The position numbers and the translations under genes were made by a program. A stretch of 64,000 nt of DNA from contig NZ_RQYW01000006.1 in NCBI RefSeq assembly GCF_003932895.1, forward strand, positions 1 to 64,000, written 5' to 3'. The notes below the pieces were generated by a model that worked only from the letters and a program-made list of their open reading frames with translations, was not told where the DNA came from and ran no database searches. Each line of letters starts with the position of its first letter. Position 1 is the stretch's first letter. Origin of the DNA: Leptotrichia sp. OH3620_COT-345 (GTDB taxonomy: Bacteria > Fusobacteriota > Fusobacteriia > Fusobacteriales > Leptotrichiaceae). This document shows positions 9,390 through 17,287 of this stretch, in pieces.

Positions 9390-10318
9390 TTGGAAAAAAA
9401 CAACTTGGAAAGAAGCTTTGAAAGAATATCATTCCATAAAAAAATGGAATTTGAAAAAATGAATGAAGAAATAAATGATAAAAAATTTAGTCAAAATTCT
9501 AATTATAAATTTAAGAATAATGATAAAGAAAAAAATAAATATTATCATATAGAAAATTTAGAATTGGATTCTCAAAAAATTTTGGAAAGAGTAAAAGGAC
9601 ATGAAAGGGAGATTGAATTAGAGTAGCGGAGAAGAAACTATCATGAAGAGAAAGGTGATCTGAAAGGAAAGATTGTAAATATACCTTATACTTTAGGTCA
9701 CACGACAGCCGAATGGAAAAGCTTGGATGATAAAAAAGTAAAAAAAGAAGTTTTAAAAAGGACATTAAGTGGTGAAAATACTAAAATGGCTATAGAAACA
9801 TTGAAAAATTTTGATGTTGATGAAATAGATGCTAAGATGGAAGTAATACAGGATTTTAGTAATGATCCTAAAATTTTACAAAAATATACTGAATTATAAA
9901 AAATAAAGGTTGTTTTAATCCTACTGATGAAAATATTGAAGAATTAGAAAAATTTTTCAGTAAATATGAAATTTTGGAAGAATCGAAGCTTGATAAAAAA
10001 TCGGGAATGTCGACATTGGTAGTAGGAAATAAGGAAACTAAAGAAGTGGAAATAATATTCGGATGAAGTCAGGGGCCTAGTAATGTATTTTCTAAGGGAT
10101 CAAAGGGAAAACGCGCAAGACAGGACTGGAGTAAAAATAATGCCGTGTCACCGTTTCTTACACCTGAAACTCAGAAAGCGGCAAAAGATTTTGCAAATGA
10201 AGTTAAAGAAAGATATAGAAACGGTCATAATGGATACGGAAAACTGACAATGGCAAACGGTCACTCAAAAGCAGGAGAAAAAGCGATTTATTCTACTTTT
10301 TTTATGAATTTTATATAA
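9390..10318 (+). pseudogene. Decayed lipase-like (GHSK motif) gene remnant
   Basis: One coding signal continues here through three lesions. The first segment ends at a TAG at 9624-9626, after which the same frame stays open (RRNYHEERKGDLKG...) to a TAA at 9897. The signal then continues in the +2 frame from 9899 (NKGCFNPTDENIEELEKFF...) to a TGA at 10064-10066, after which that frame again reads on to a TAA at 10316-10318. The last segment contains QKAAKDFANEVKERY and GKLTMANGHSKAGEKAIY, which resembles the nucleophile elbow of alpha/beta-hydrolase proteins of the DUF2974/Mbeg1 type. The upstream stretch 8977-9389 contains further short remnants. The product was probably a toxin, effector or lipase and is no longer made. 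The family assignment is tentative. Confidence 0.55.
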
Positions 10319-10382
10319 ATATACAATGTTCAATAACAGAAAACGAGAAAAAATAAAGGAGTCATAACTTACTATTATAATT

Positions 10383-10421
10383 GTGAAATATCCGAAATAT
10401 TTCACGTTGTCGTAAACGACA
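10383..10421. promoter_or_regulatory. Tandem palindromes upstream of the RlpA-like gene
   Basis: GTGAAATAT at 10383-10391 pairs perfectly with ATATTTCAC at 10397-10405 over a CCGAA loop. Two bases later TGTCGT-AA-ACGACA (10408-10421) forms a second perfect palindrome. They lie about 100 nt before a new gene start. They could be regulator binding sites, a terminator of the decayed gene (there is no T tract), or a processing site. Confidence 0.4.
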
Positions 10422-10523
10422 GAGAGAGAAAATAAAGATATGTTTTCTTGCTATTTTAATTATATAATTTAAAATAATAAGTTTAAAAAATTTTCAGTTT
10501 ATATTTTAAAAAGGAGAAGGATT

Positions 10524-10958
10524 ATGGTTTTAAAAAAATTGGGAGTAACAGTATTTGCCGGAGTAATGTTAACAGGATTCGGATATGGAATGGATCGTGC
10601 CCCTAAAGTTAAAGTCGAAATTATTGAGCCGACTAAAGTAAGGGCTTATGAAGAAGACGATTTTAGAAGAATAAGAAGAGAGATGTATGCGAACGGAACA
10701 AAAGTAAGAGAGTTTCTTTATTTTTCACGTTGGCATGAATATCTTGAACAGGTGGAGGAAGAAAAACTTCGTCAGGAAGCTTATGAATACTCCCTTAGGG
10801 AATATGAAACAGAAGTGGAAAAAGTAAATAAAGTAAACAGAAAAATAAGAAAACATAATGAATCTACTACATATACAAATGTTCCACAAGGAGATTCTGT
10901 AGATATAAGCAGGGCTAATTATACTGTACAGAATGCAGACGATTCAAAAAACGATTAA
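10524..10958 (+). CDS. Secreted N-terminal part of an RlpA-like protein (split by frameshift)
   Basis: The 144-aa frame begins with a signal peptide (KKLGVTVFAGVMLTGFGYG, cleavage near residue 22) followed by a charged helical region with DDFRRIRREMYANG and a coiled-coil-like KVNKVNRKIRKHN. A strong AAAAAGGAGAAGG precedes the ATG. The frame ends three codons after the heptamer A-AAA-AAC (10946-10952). A minus-one shift there leads without interruption into the RlpA-like domain at 10979-11236, so the two pieces were probably one secreted protein. It may provide the peptidoglycan-opening function that VirB1 supplies in other T4SS. It is either a pseudogene, a programmed frameshift gene or a sequencing artefact. 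Confidence 0.55.
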   Translation: MVLKKLGVTVFAGVMLTGFGYGMDRAPKVKVEIIEPTKVRAYEEDDFRRIRREMYANGTKVREFLYFSRWHEYLEQVEEEKLRQEAYEYSLREYETEVEKVNKVNRKIRKHNESTTYTNVPQGDSVDISRANYTVQNADDSKND

Positions 10959-10978
10959 ACCCCGCCGAGTTCAAAACA

Positions 10979-11236
10979 ATGAGCTTAGAAAAAAGTGCAA
11001 AATATAAAGAAACTGCTAAAGGCAGTCGGTATGGGGTAAAGGAAAATGGAACCATAACTGTCAGCGACAAAATATATAATGAAAACCGTGTTTCGACAGC
11101 TCATAGAACTTTGCCGTTGGGAAAAACGGTGAAGGTAATGAATTTGGATAATGGAAAATCTGTCATTGCAGTTGTAAATGACAGAGATCCCTATATAAAG
11201 AACCGGATAATAGATTTATCGAAAGAAGCTTATTAG
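10979..11236 (+). CDS. RlpA-like double-psi beta-barrel domain (middle piece of a frameshifted gene)
   Basis: The 85-aa piece contains STAHRTLPLGKTVKVMNL, NGKSVIAVVNDRDPY and NRIIDLSKEAY, the conserved core of RlpA and related double-psi beta-barrel proteins, many of which are septal or cell-wall lytic transglycosylases. The usual GP after ND(R) is changed to DP here. The open frame extends upstream of the ATG to the slippery A-run of the preceding gene. After the TAG at 11234-11236 the missing last strand is found in another frame (RRIEDLSKRVISVKVETVEIK), ending at TGA 11322-11324, which overlaps the virB4 start as ATGA. Removing one T near 11234 and adding one A near 10946 restores a single 266-codon gene from 10524 to 11324. 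Confidence 0.6.
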   Translation: MSLEKSAKYKETAKGSRYGVKENGTITVSDKIYNENRVSTAHRTLPLGKTVKVMNLDNGKSVIAVVNDRDPYIKNRIIDLSKEAY

Positions 11237-11320
11237 AAGGATTGAGGATCTTAGCAAAAGAGTTATTTCTGTAAAAGTGGAGACAGTAGAAATAAAAAGT
11301 TTATTTTTGAAAGGAAAAAA

Positions 11321-13921
11321 ATGAAGACGAAAGTAGAGAAAAAGAAAGGAAAATCCGGGAAATTTTTAAAAAATGTCATTGATAAATTTCGTATTACCAC
11401 TACAAATGACAGTGTAAATTTTTATATACCTTACAGAAGAATGATTGATAAAAATACTCTTCTTTTGAAAAATGGAGGATTTGCCAGAATTTTTGAGATT
11501 GTAAATCAGGATTTGGACTATGTCGACGATATTGATAAAATTCTTGAATATCTTAATGATACTTTAAAAGAAGCAGGAAGCGGAGTAGTTCTTCATTATG
11601 AAACACAGAAAATGCCTATTACGAGAGAAGAGGAAAAAATAAGTAAATTTTCTCCTATTCCCACAGTTATAGGGCATAAAGTACGTAGCAGCCTGTTCAG
11701 AAAAAAAAGATTTTATGAAATTCATCATTATTTGACAATTTCGTATCTATATGATTACAATAAGGAAAAAAATATAGATGAAGCTTTATTTAATAATGGA
11801 AATCTCGGGAAACAGGATTATCTGAAACAGTTCAATAATTTAATAAAAGAATTTAACAGAAAAGTGGAAGACATTCTGTTCAGACTTGATTATGCAGTAC
11901 TTAGAATAAAGATTCTTGAAAATGGGGAACTGTTAAATTTTCTATATAGAACGATAAACCCTCTTACTTCGAAGGTTAATCTGAAAGTTCCTCCTTTAGG
12001 TTTTTCAATTGATGAATGGTTGAGCTGTTCTCAAATGGAAATAAAAAACGGAATGCTCAAAGTGGGAAATTATTATACAAAAGTAGTAAGTATAAAACTT
12101 TTTCCTGATGCCGTCATACCTCAAATATTTTCAGAACTGGAAAAACTCAAATTTCCGTTCAGAAGTGTGACGAGGTTGATAGGATTGTCTAAAGAGGAAG
12201 CTATCAGTTCAATCAAGAATATTGAAAGATATCAGTTCGGTAAGAGATATAACATGGTACAGATTATTCTGAATGCATTTAATGCAGCAAAAGGTGAAAA
12301 TCCTGATGGAGGAAATGTAAACAGAATAAGAAAATCATATGAAGCGAAATATGCAAGGGAGGAGTTGGAGGCAAATAGAGTTTCTTACGGATATTATACA
12401 TTTTCCGTAATTATTTCAGATACCGATGTTCAAAAACTTGAAGAAAAGACGAATCTTGTTATAAGAGTGATAAATAGACATGGTTTTACATGCCTTGATG
12501 ATAAGCTTAATGTCAAGGATGCCTATTTTGGGGCTATGCCGTCTAATATAAAGCAAAATATCAGAAAAAGCCCTATGAATTCAGAATCTTTAGGGTATAT
12601 GCTGCCTATATCGTCTGTATTTGAGGGATTGAACTGGGATGAAAGAATTAAAGCTCCGAACCTTTTCAACACAATAAGTAATGACAGAATATTCCATTTT
12701 AACAATAAAGTGGATAAAGATGTCGGTCATACCCTTATTATCGGTCCGACAGGAAAAGGAAAATCGGTAATGCTTGGAACTATAGTTCTTAATTTTATGA
12801 AATATGAAAGTGAATATCTTGATGAAAGAAAAAAATTTAAAAAAAGCGGTTCACAGGTATTTATATTTGATAAAGGTGCTTCATCAAAAGTACTTACCAT
12901 AGCTTCAGGAGGAAAATTTTATGACTTGGACAGTGAAAATCATATGGCATTTCAACCGTTACGTAATATTGACAAGACAAAAGATCTTGAGTTTGCCATG
13001 GACTGGGTAATGGGACTTATAGAACAGGAAGATGAACATCTCGCAAAAGATGTTGAAAACAGGAAAGAAATTTACGACGGGCTATTGTCACTTTCAAAAA
13101 TGGAAGAGCCGAGAAAAAGGACAATAACAAACCTTGTAAAACTTGTTCAGTCATCTAAACTGAAAGAAGCTTTAAGAGTCTATTCTCAAGAAGGAATTTA
13201 CGGTTCATATTTTGATAATAATGATGATGTTATGGAAGATGTAAACTTTATGACATTTGAAATGGGAAAAATTATGGAGAAGCCCAAAGTTCTTCTTCCC
13301 GTTCTGGAATATCTTTTCCATAGAATTGAAACTGAAAAACTTGGAAAAGATATACCTACTCTTGTAGTTTTAGATGAGTGTTGGGTTTTTTTAAGACATG
13401 AAAGAATGAAAGCGAAAATAGAAGAGTGGCTTAAAGTTTTAAGAAAAGCCAATGCTTCGGTAGTTTTTGCCACTCAGTCATTAAGTGACATTGAAAAATC
13501 GAGCATTGCGACTACAATAAAAGATGCATGCATGACAAAAATATTTTTGCCTAATGAAAATGCACTTAGTACACACAGTAAAATATATGAAGGATATAAT
13601 CTTTCTCAAATTGCAATAGCTACAATAGACAGAGCTTACGGACAGAGGCAGTATCTGTATAATTCAAAATACGGGACAAGGCTTTTTGAGCTTAATCTTT
13701 CAAAACTTGAACTTGCATATGTAGGTGCGGGAGATGATATATCGAAGACAATGATAGAACGTCTGTCCAATACTTATATGGAACAGTATCCTGAACCTGA
13801 GAGAAGGAAAGAATATTTGAAAAATCTGAATAGAGCTTATCTCAAATATAAGTATGATGAAGGGAAAATTGATAGAGAAGATCTGAAAATAGCAGATACT
13901 ATAATAGAAAAAATTTCTTAA
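11321..13921 (+). CDS. virB4: VirB4-family T4SS ATPase
   Basis: The 866-aa protein has the size and motif order of VirB4/TrbE/TraC ATPases. A large N-terminal domain runs to about residue 430. The motor domain has Walker A GPTGKGKSV at about residue 475, FIFDKGASSK about 50 residues later, and Walker B TLVVLDECWVFL at about 685, followed by ASVVFATQSLSDIEKS, the conserved sensor/arginine region. VirB4 is the most conserved T4SS component and energises pilus assembly at the inner membrane. Its ATG overlaps the stop of the restored RlpA-like frame (ATGA), so expression of the two is coupled. All motifs are intact. Confidence 0.95.
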   Translation: MKTKVEKKKGKSGKFLKNVIDKFRITTTNDSVNFYIPYRRMIDKNTLLLKNGGFARIFEIVNQDLDYVDDIDKILEYLNDTLKEAGSGVVLHYETQKMPITREEEKISKFSPIPTVIGHKVRSSLFRKKRFYEIHHYLTISYLYDYNKEKNIDEALFNNGNLGKQDYLKQFNNLIKEFNRKVEDILFRLDYAVLRIKILENGELLNFLYRTINPLTSKVNLKVPPLGFSIDEWLSCSQMEIKNGMLKVGNYYTKVVSIKLFPDAVIPQIFSELEKLKFPFRSVTRLIGLSKEEAISSIKNIERYQFGKRYNMVQIILNAFNAAKGENPDGGNVNRIRKSYEAKYAREELEANRVSYGYYTFSVIISDTDVQKLEEKTNLVIRVINRHGFTCLDDKLNVKDAYFGAMPSNIKQNIRKSPMNSESLGYMLPISSVFEGLNWDERIKAPNLFNTISNDRIFHFNNKVDKDVGHTLIIGPTGKGKSVMLGTIVLNFMKYESEYLDERKKFKKSGSQVFIFDKGASSKVLTIASGGKFYDLDSENHMAFQPLRNIDKTKDLEFAMDWVMGLIEQEDEHLAKDVENRKEIYDGLLSLSKMEEPRKRTITNLVKLVQSSKLKEALRVYSQEGIYGSYFDNNDDVMEDVNFMTFEMGKIMEKPKVLLPVLEYLFHRIETEKLGKDIPTLVVLDECWVFLRHERMKAKIEEWLKVLRKANASVVFATQSLSDIEKSSIATTIKDACMTKIFLPNENALSTHSKIYEGYNLSQIAIATIDRAYGQRQYLYNSKYGTRLFELNLSKLELAYVGAGDDISKTMIERLSNTYMEQYPEPERRKEYLKNLNRAYLKYKYDEGKIDREDLKIADTIIEKIS

Positions 13922-13952
13922 ATAAAAAATTAAAAATAGAAAAGGAGATAAA

Positions 13953-14354
13953 ATGAAAAGAAAAATTACATTGTTAATAACAGCATTTACAATGCTGTTC
14001 ACAAATTTGATGTTTGCTGCCAATCAGCAATTATTAGGAATATCGGTAACAACAAGCACAAATATGACTACAAATTCGGTTCTTAACAGAGTTCTGGGAG
14101 GAATAATGGGATTTCTGCCTTGGATTCAATGGATTGTTACTGCCGGAGGATTGTTAATGTTTGCAATTTCAATTTTTAACTTATATAGAGGACAACAGTT
14201 GGATTTGGCCGAACTATTTAAAAATTTAGTAATTTATGGGATAATAATAGGTGGTGCATGGTTCGGTCCTAAACTCATTTCGGATATGTCGGGAGCAAGT
14301 GACTCGGGACAGGCACAGTCTGTAAATATTGTGCAAACATATATAATTGAATAA
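13953..14354 (+). CDS. virB2: VirB2/TrbC-like pilin
   Basis: The 133-aa precursor has a long signal peptide (about residues 1-23, ending MFAANQQ). The mature part contains two hydrophobic helices (about 45-72 with GFLPWIQWIVTAGGLLMFA and about 86-105 with VIYGIIIGGAWFGP) joined by a short polar loop (YRGQQLD). That is the hairpin arrangement of VirB2/TrbC major pilins, which form the conjugative pilus. The start has AAAAGGAGATAAA directly upstream. It lies 31 nt after virB4 and is followed by a strong terminator, so it closes this operon. Confidence 0.75.
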   Translation: MKRKITLLITAFTMLFTNLMFAANQQLLGISVTTSTNMTTNSVLNRVLGGIMGFLPWIQWIVTAGGLLMFAISIFNLYRGQQLDLAELFKNLVIYGIIIGGAWFGPKLISDMSGASDSGQAQSVNIVQTYIIE

Positions 14355-14363
14355 AAGTTTTGA

Positions 14364-14393
14364 AACTGGCAATTTATTTGTCAGTTTTTTTTT
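14364..14393 (+). terminator. Strong terminator after the pilin gene
   Basis: AACTGGCAA at 14364-14372 pairs with TTGTCAGTT at 14378-14386 (one G-U) around a TTTAT loop, followed immediately by a run of T. This is a textbook intrinsic terminator. The gap 14394-14666 contains no other feature that I can see. Confidence 0.85.
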
Positions 14394-14666
14394 GCTATTT
14401 TTTGTCTCTAAGATTTGTAAATAAAGGGATTGAATGGAAAAAACCTGAAATTTGACAGATTACAGTTTTGTATTATAGAATATTCATATAATAATATAAA
14501 TAAGGGGAAAATACAAGATTAACAGGATAAAATAATAGTTAAAAAAATTTTAAATGGGGATAATAAAAATAATATTGAATTTACAGAGGTATTATTCAGA
14601 GAGATGAGGTTAAAGTATAAATAATTAAAAAAAGAATGGGTAAAATATAAAATTTGGAGGAAAGAA

Positions 14667-15200
14667 ATGAAATTATTTGATGAAGATACTTTTGATGACG
14701 ATCTGATTAATAGCGGTGCTGAAGAAGTAAAAAATGAAGGCGGTTTTTTTATCGACTTGGAAAGTTCAATTTCAAAAGGTCTTATAAGTACTCTCAAAGC
14801 TTTAATTTCAAATAGCGGGATATCAGACAAGATTATGAATGATATATCTGATAATAAAAAAAACAGTAAGACTGCTTCTACATTAAAGAAAAAAGGAATA
14901 GTAGGAATGGCTTTAGAAATGATAGGTAATTTCTTTAAAAGGAATACAAAAAAGAAAGAGAAATTGAAATCACCGAAAAAAATAGATACATTATTAAATA
15001 GTCAAGGTACTGAAATTTCTAAGTTAAAAAAAGAAGATAAGTCTATTGAGACACAATTATTTAAAAATTCAGAAAAAATAGAAGAAGTGATGGATTTTAT
15101 TATGAATTATATGGAGAATAATGAAATGAAAACAGAAAAAAGAAATACCGAAGCTTTAAATACTTCCAGAAAAAAAGAAAAAAATTACCGTGATATGTAA
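14667..15200 (+). CDS. Uncharacterised lysine-rich protein with C-terminal helix
   Basis: The 177-aa protein is not recognised. GGAGGAAAGAA precedes the ATG. The N-terminus is acidic (DEDTFDDDL). A predicted amphipathic region follows (residues 30-55, SSISKGLISTLKALISN), then a very basic stretch (KNTKKKEKLKSPKKI) and a helix that may form a coiled coil (about residues 115-155). There is no signal peptide. Position in the T4SS locus suggests a structural or substrate-handling accessory protein, but the function is unknown. Confidence 0.5.
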   Translation: MKLFDEDTFDDDLINSGAEEVKNEGGFFIDLESSISKGLISTLKALISNSGISDKIMNDISDNKKNSKTASTLKKKGIVGMALEMIGNFFKRNTKKKEKLKSPKKIDTLLNSQGTEISKLKKEDKSIETQLFKNSEKIEEVMDFIMNYMENNEMKTEKRNTEALNTSRKKEKNYRDM

Positions 15201-15516
15201 AGTAAAAGAACTGTTTTATGAAAAAAAATTATAAACTATGAATAAAATATGTATTTTCAAATTAAAAGAGACTATTTTTATAGACTTTTATAAAAAAAGA
15301 TTATAGATATAACATTTTTTATCTTATGGAATAGTCTATTATTTCTATTTTATACTGTCAAAAAATAAAAATAATTTTAAATTTATATAGTTTACTTAAT
15401 TAAATATTAATTTTCATATATATTTTCATAAAATAAATATTGAAAAAATTTAAAAAAATGGTAAAATAATAATATGAAAAAAAGAAAATTTGAAATTATA
15501 AAAGAAAGGCAAAAAA

Positions 15517-15754
15517 ATGAAAAGTTCAAAACCTGTTAAAAATATTTTTTTGAATTTATTTAATAATATATATTTTAATTTTTTGATAAAAAATAAAATA
15601 TATAAAACTATTTTTTGCTGAATTTCCTAAATTTAATAAAAATATAAGTAAAAGGAATTTCTATGATTATGATGACGGTAAGTTAAACAACAATAAAACA
15701 TTCATAAAGGAAGTTCTAGAAATAATAAAACAAAATAGCCGGTTTGCAGGATAA
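15517..15754 (+). pseudogene. Small frameshifted gene upstream of the second T4SS operon
   Basis: An ATG at 15517 preceded by AAAGAAAGG opens a 34-codon frame ending at 15621. The next frame, entered through the T6 run at 15611-15616, continues (FAEFPKFNKNISKRNF... FIKEVLEIIKQNSRFAG) to a TAA at 15752-15754, just before the next gene. One T insertion or deletion in the run would give a single protein of about 79 residues. I do not recognise it. The codon content looks like real coding sequence, but the case is weak because the piece is short. Confidence 0.3.
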
Positions 15755-15765
15755 AGGGGGTCAAT

Positions 15766-16140
15766 ATGAAAGACATAATAAAATTTAAAGAAATGGAAAT
15801 ATTTGTTTTTATATTGAAGCCTAAGCTGATGTTGACAGAATATTATTTTTACAGCCAAAATCTTCATGAAATAACAGGATTTCTAAATTTTATGAATGAC
15901 AGGAAATACAAAAATAACTATTACCTATATACAGAAACGGTATTTACTGTTAATGGAAAGGAAATAAAAACTAAAATAGTTGATGAAGATTATGAAGATA
16001 AAATGATTATCGATGCAAGAGGTCATCTTGTAAATTTGAATACGGTGATTGATCGGATAAACAGATTTAATTTCCGTAAAATAAGAAAAAATAAGTTTAG
16101 TAAGATATTCATAATGGAGCAGATGGATAAGTATGAATAA
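15766..16140 (+). CDS. Uncharacterised 124-aa protein, first gene of a long T4SS operon
   Basis: The protein is not recognised. The ATG follows AAAGGGGGTCAAT. The product is a soluble basic protein with probable mixed alpha/beta structure, starting DIIKFKEMEIFVFILKPKLM, with no signal peptide. Its end overlaps the next reading frame by a few bases, and a chain of closely packed genes runs from here to 22460, so it is transcribed with the HU-like and VirB3-like genes. No function can be assigned. Confidence 0.5.
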   Translation: MKDIIKFKEMEIFVFILKPKLMLTEYYFYSQNLHEITGFLNFMNDRKYKNNYYLYTETVFTVNGKEIKTKIVDEDYEDKMIIDARGHLVNLNTVIDRINRFNFRKIRKNKFSKIFIMEQMDKYE

Positions 16141-16153
16141 AGGAGTTAGGTAT

Positions 16154-16849
16154 ATGGAAAAAGAAAATGAATTTCTTATAATAGAAAATCTTACACAGGA
16201 AGAAATGGATAAAAGTTTTGAAAAATTTAAAAGGTATATAATAAAAATGTTTGCAGATTTTAGAAAAATTAATAATCAAAGTGTTAAAGTGACAGATTTG
16301 AGCTATAACATTGAAAAATTTATAAAAATCAATATGGACGGTATTTTTTATCTTGAAGGGAAATATGTAAAAGAATACTCATTTGATATACAGAAAAGCT
16401 TTTATACAAACAGTACTGAACTTACCGATGTTACGTTCCGTAATCCGATAACAGGTATAAATACGGTTTTTGCTCTTGTTATAAAGGATATAAAGGAGTT
16501 TACTAAAAAGTCCGATTTAGTTTATAAAGATGCTGTAAATATTAATATAATTGATGATTTTGTAAGATTTACGGATAGATATTTTCTTGATTTTATTAAT
16601 GTTTATAGCTTGATGGATTTTAACTGCCTATATATAAAGAAGTATGGCAGAATAATACAGGTTATAGGAGAAAATAATTCTGAAATGGGGAATGATTATG
16701 AGCTGTTATCTTCTATGAATTTTATAGGAAGTGAAAACAGGAAAAATTTTCATAATATTGAAGAGATTTTGGAGTTGAAGTTTCTTGAAGACATTTCTTA
16801 TGAAGAATTGGAAAAACAATATAAAAAATCTGTTGCTGAAAAGATGTGA
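16154..16849 (+). CDS. Uncharacterised 231-aa protein of the T4SS operon
   Basis: The protein is not recognised. I placed the start at the ATG at 16154 because AAAGGAG lies about 8 nt before it; an in-frame ATG at 16133 has no such site and overlaps the previous gene. The product is soluble, with no signal peptide. It contains strand-rich segments (VKVTDLSYNIEKFIKI, GIFYLEGKYVKEYSF) and a C-terminal helical, acidic tail. It overlaps the following membrane-protein gene by four bases (GTGA), which indicates translational coupling. Confidence 0.5.
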   Translation: MEKENEFLIIENLTQEEMDKSFEKFKRYIIKMFADFRKINNQSVKVTDLSYNIEKFIKINMDGIFYLEGKYVKEYSFDIQKSFYTNSTELTDVTFRNPITGINTVFALVIKDIKEFTKKSDLVYKDAVNINIIDDFVRFTDRYFLDFINVYSLMDFNCLYIKKYGRIIQVIGENNSEMGNDYELLSSMNFIGSENRKNFHNIEEILELKFLEDISYEELEKQYKKSVAEKM

Positions 16850-17271
16850 TAAAAATGAAACTTTACATATTACCTGGATTACTTATAATAATTGAAATAA
16901 GCTTTTTAGTGTATGTTATTGCAAGAGATTGTAATAAATCTTTCAGAAAAGTTGCAGAAAATATGAAAGAAAAAATTATTGAAAAAATGAAACTGAATCT
17001 TAATACGGAAACAAAAGATTTTTCAAAAAGAAGTTATCTAATTCTTTTTGGAATAGTGGGTTTTACGCTTTTTATGGATAATAAAATGGTTGTTGTAATT
17101 TTAATTACGGTATTTATGATTTTTCTTTTAAAATTAAGGATATCGTATGAAAAATTTGAAAAGCTTTTTATACATTATAAACCTTCTTTGAAAAAATACA
17201 ATATATATCTGTCGATACTTCTTTTGATACAGACAATTACAATAATTTTGACAGTTTTATTTGCAGGTTGA
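16846..17271 (+). CDS. Small membrane protein with three predicted helices
   Basis: The 141-aa protein has hydrophobic segments at about residues 5-24, 62-95 (probably two closely spaced passes or one long pair) and 118-139. A basic cytoplasmic loop follows the first helix (MKEKIIEKMKLNLN). The GTG start overlaps the previous stop codon; an ATG three codons later is equally possible. No family is recognised. It may anchor the unknown cytosolic proteins encoded on either side to the inner membrane, which is inference from gene order. Confidence 0.5.
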   Translation: MIKMKLYILPGLLIIIEISFLVYVIARDCNKSFRKVAENMKEKIIEKMKLNLNTETKDFSKRSYLILFGIVGFTLFMDNKMVVVILITVFMIFLLKLRISYEKFEKLFIHYKPSLKKYNIYLSILLLIQTITIILTVLFAG

Positions 17272-17287
17272 GGGAGAGAAAAGAAAA

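Noticed and set aside
9624-10066. TAG and TGA readthrough or stop-codon reassignment
   Set aside because: Intact genes in the window use TGG for tryptophan and end with TAA, TAG and TGA, and a frameshift is also present, so simple gene decay explains the stops.
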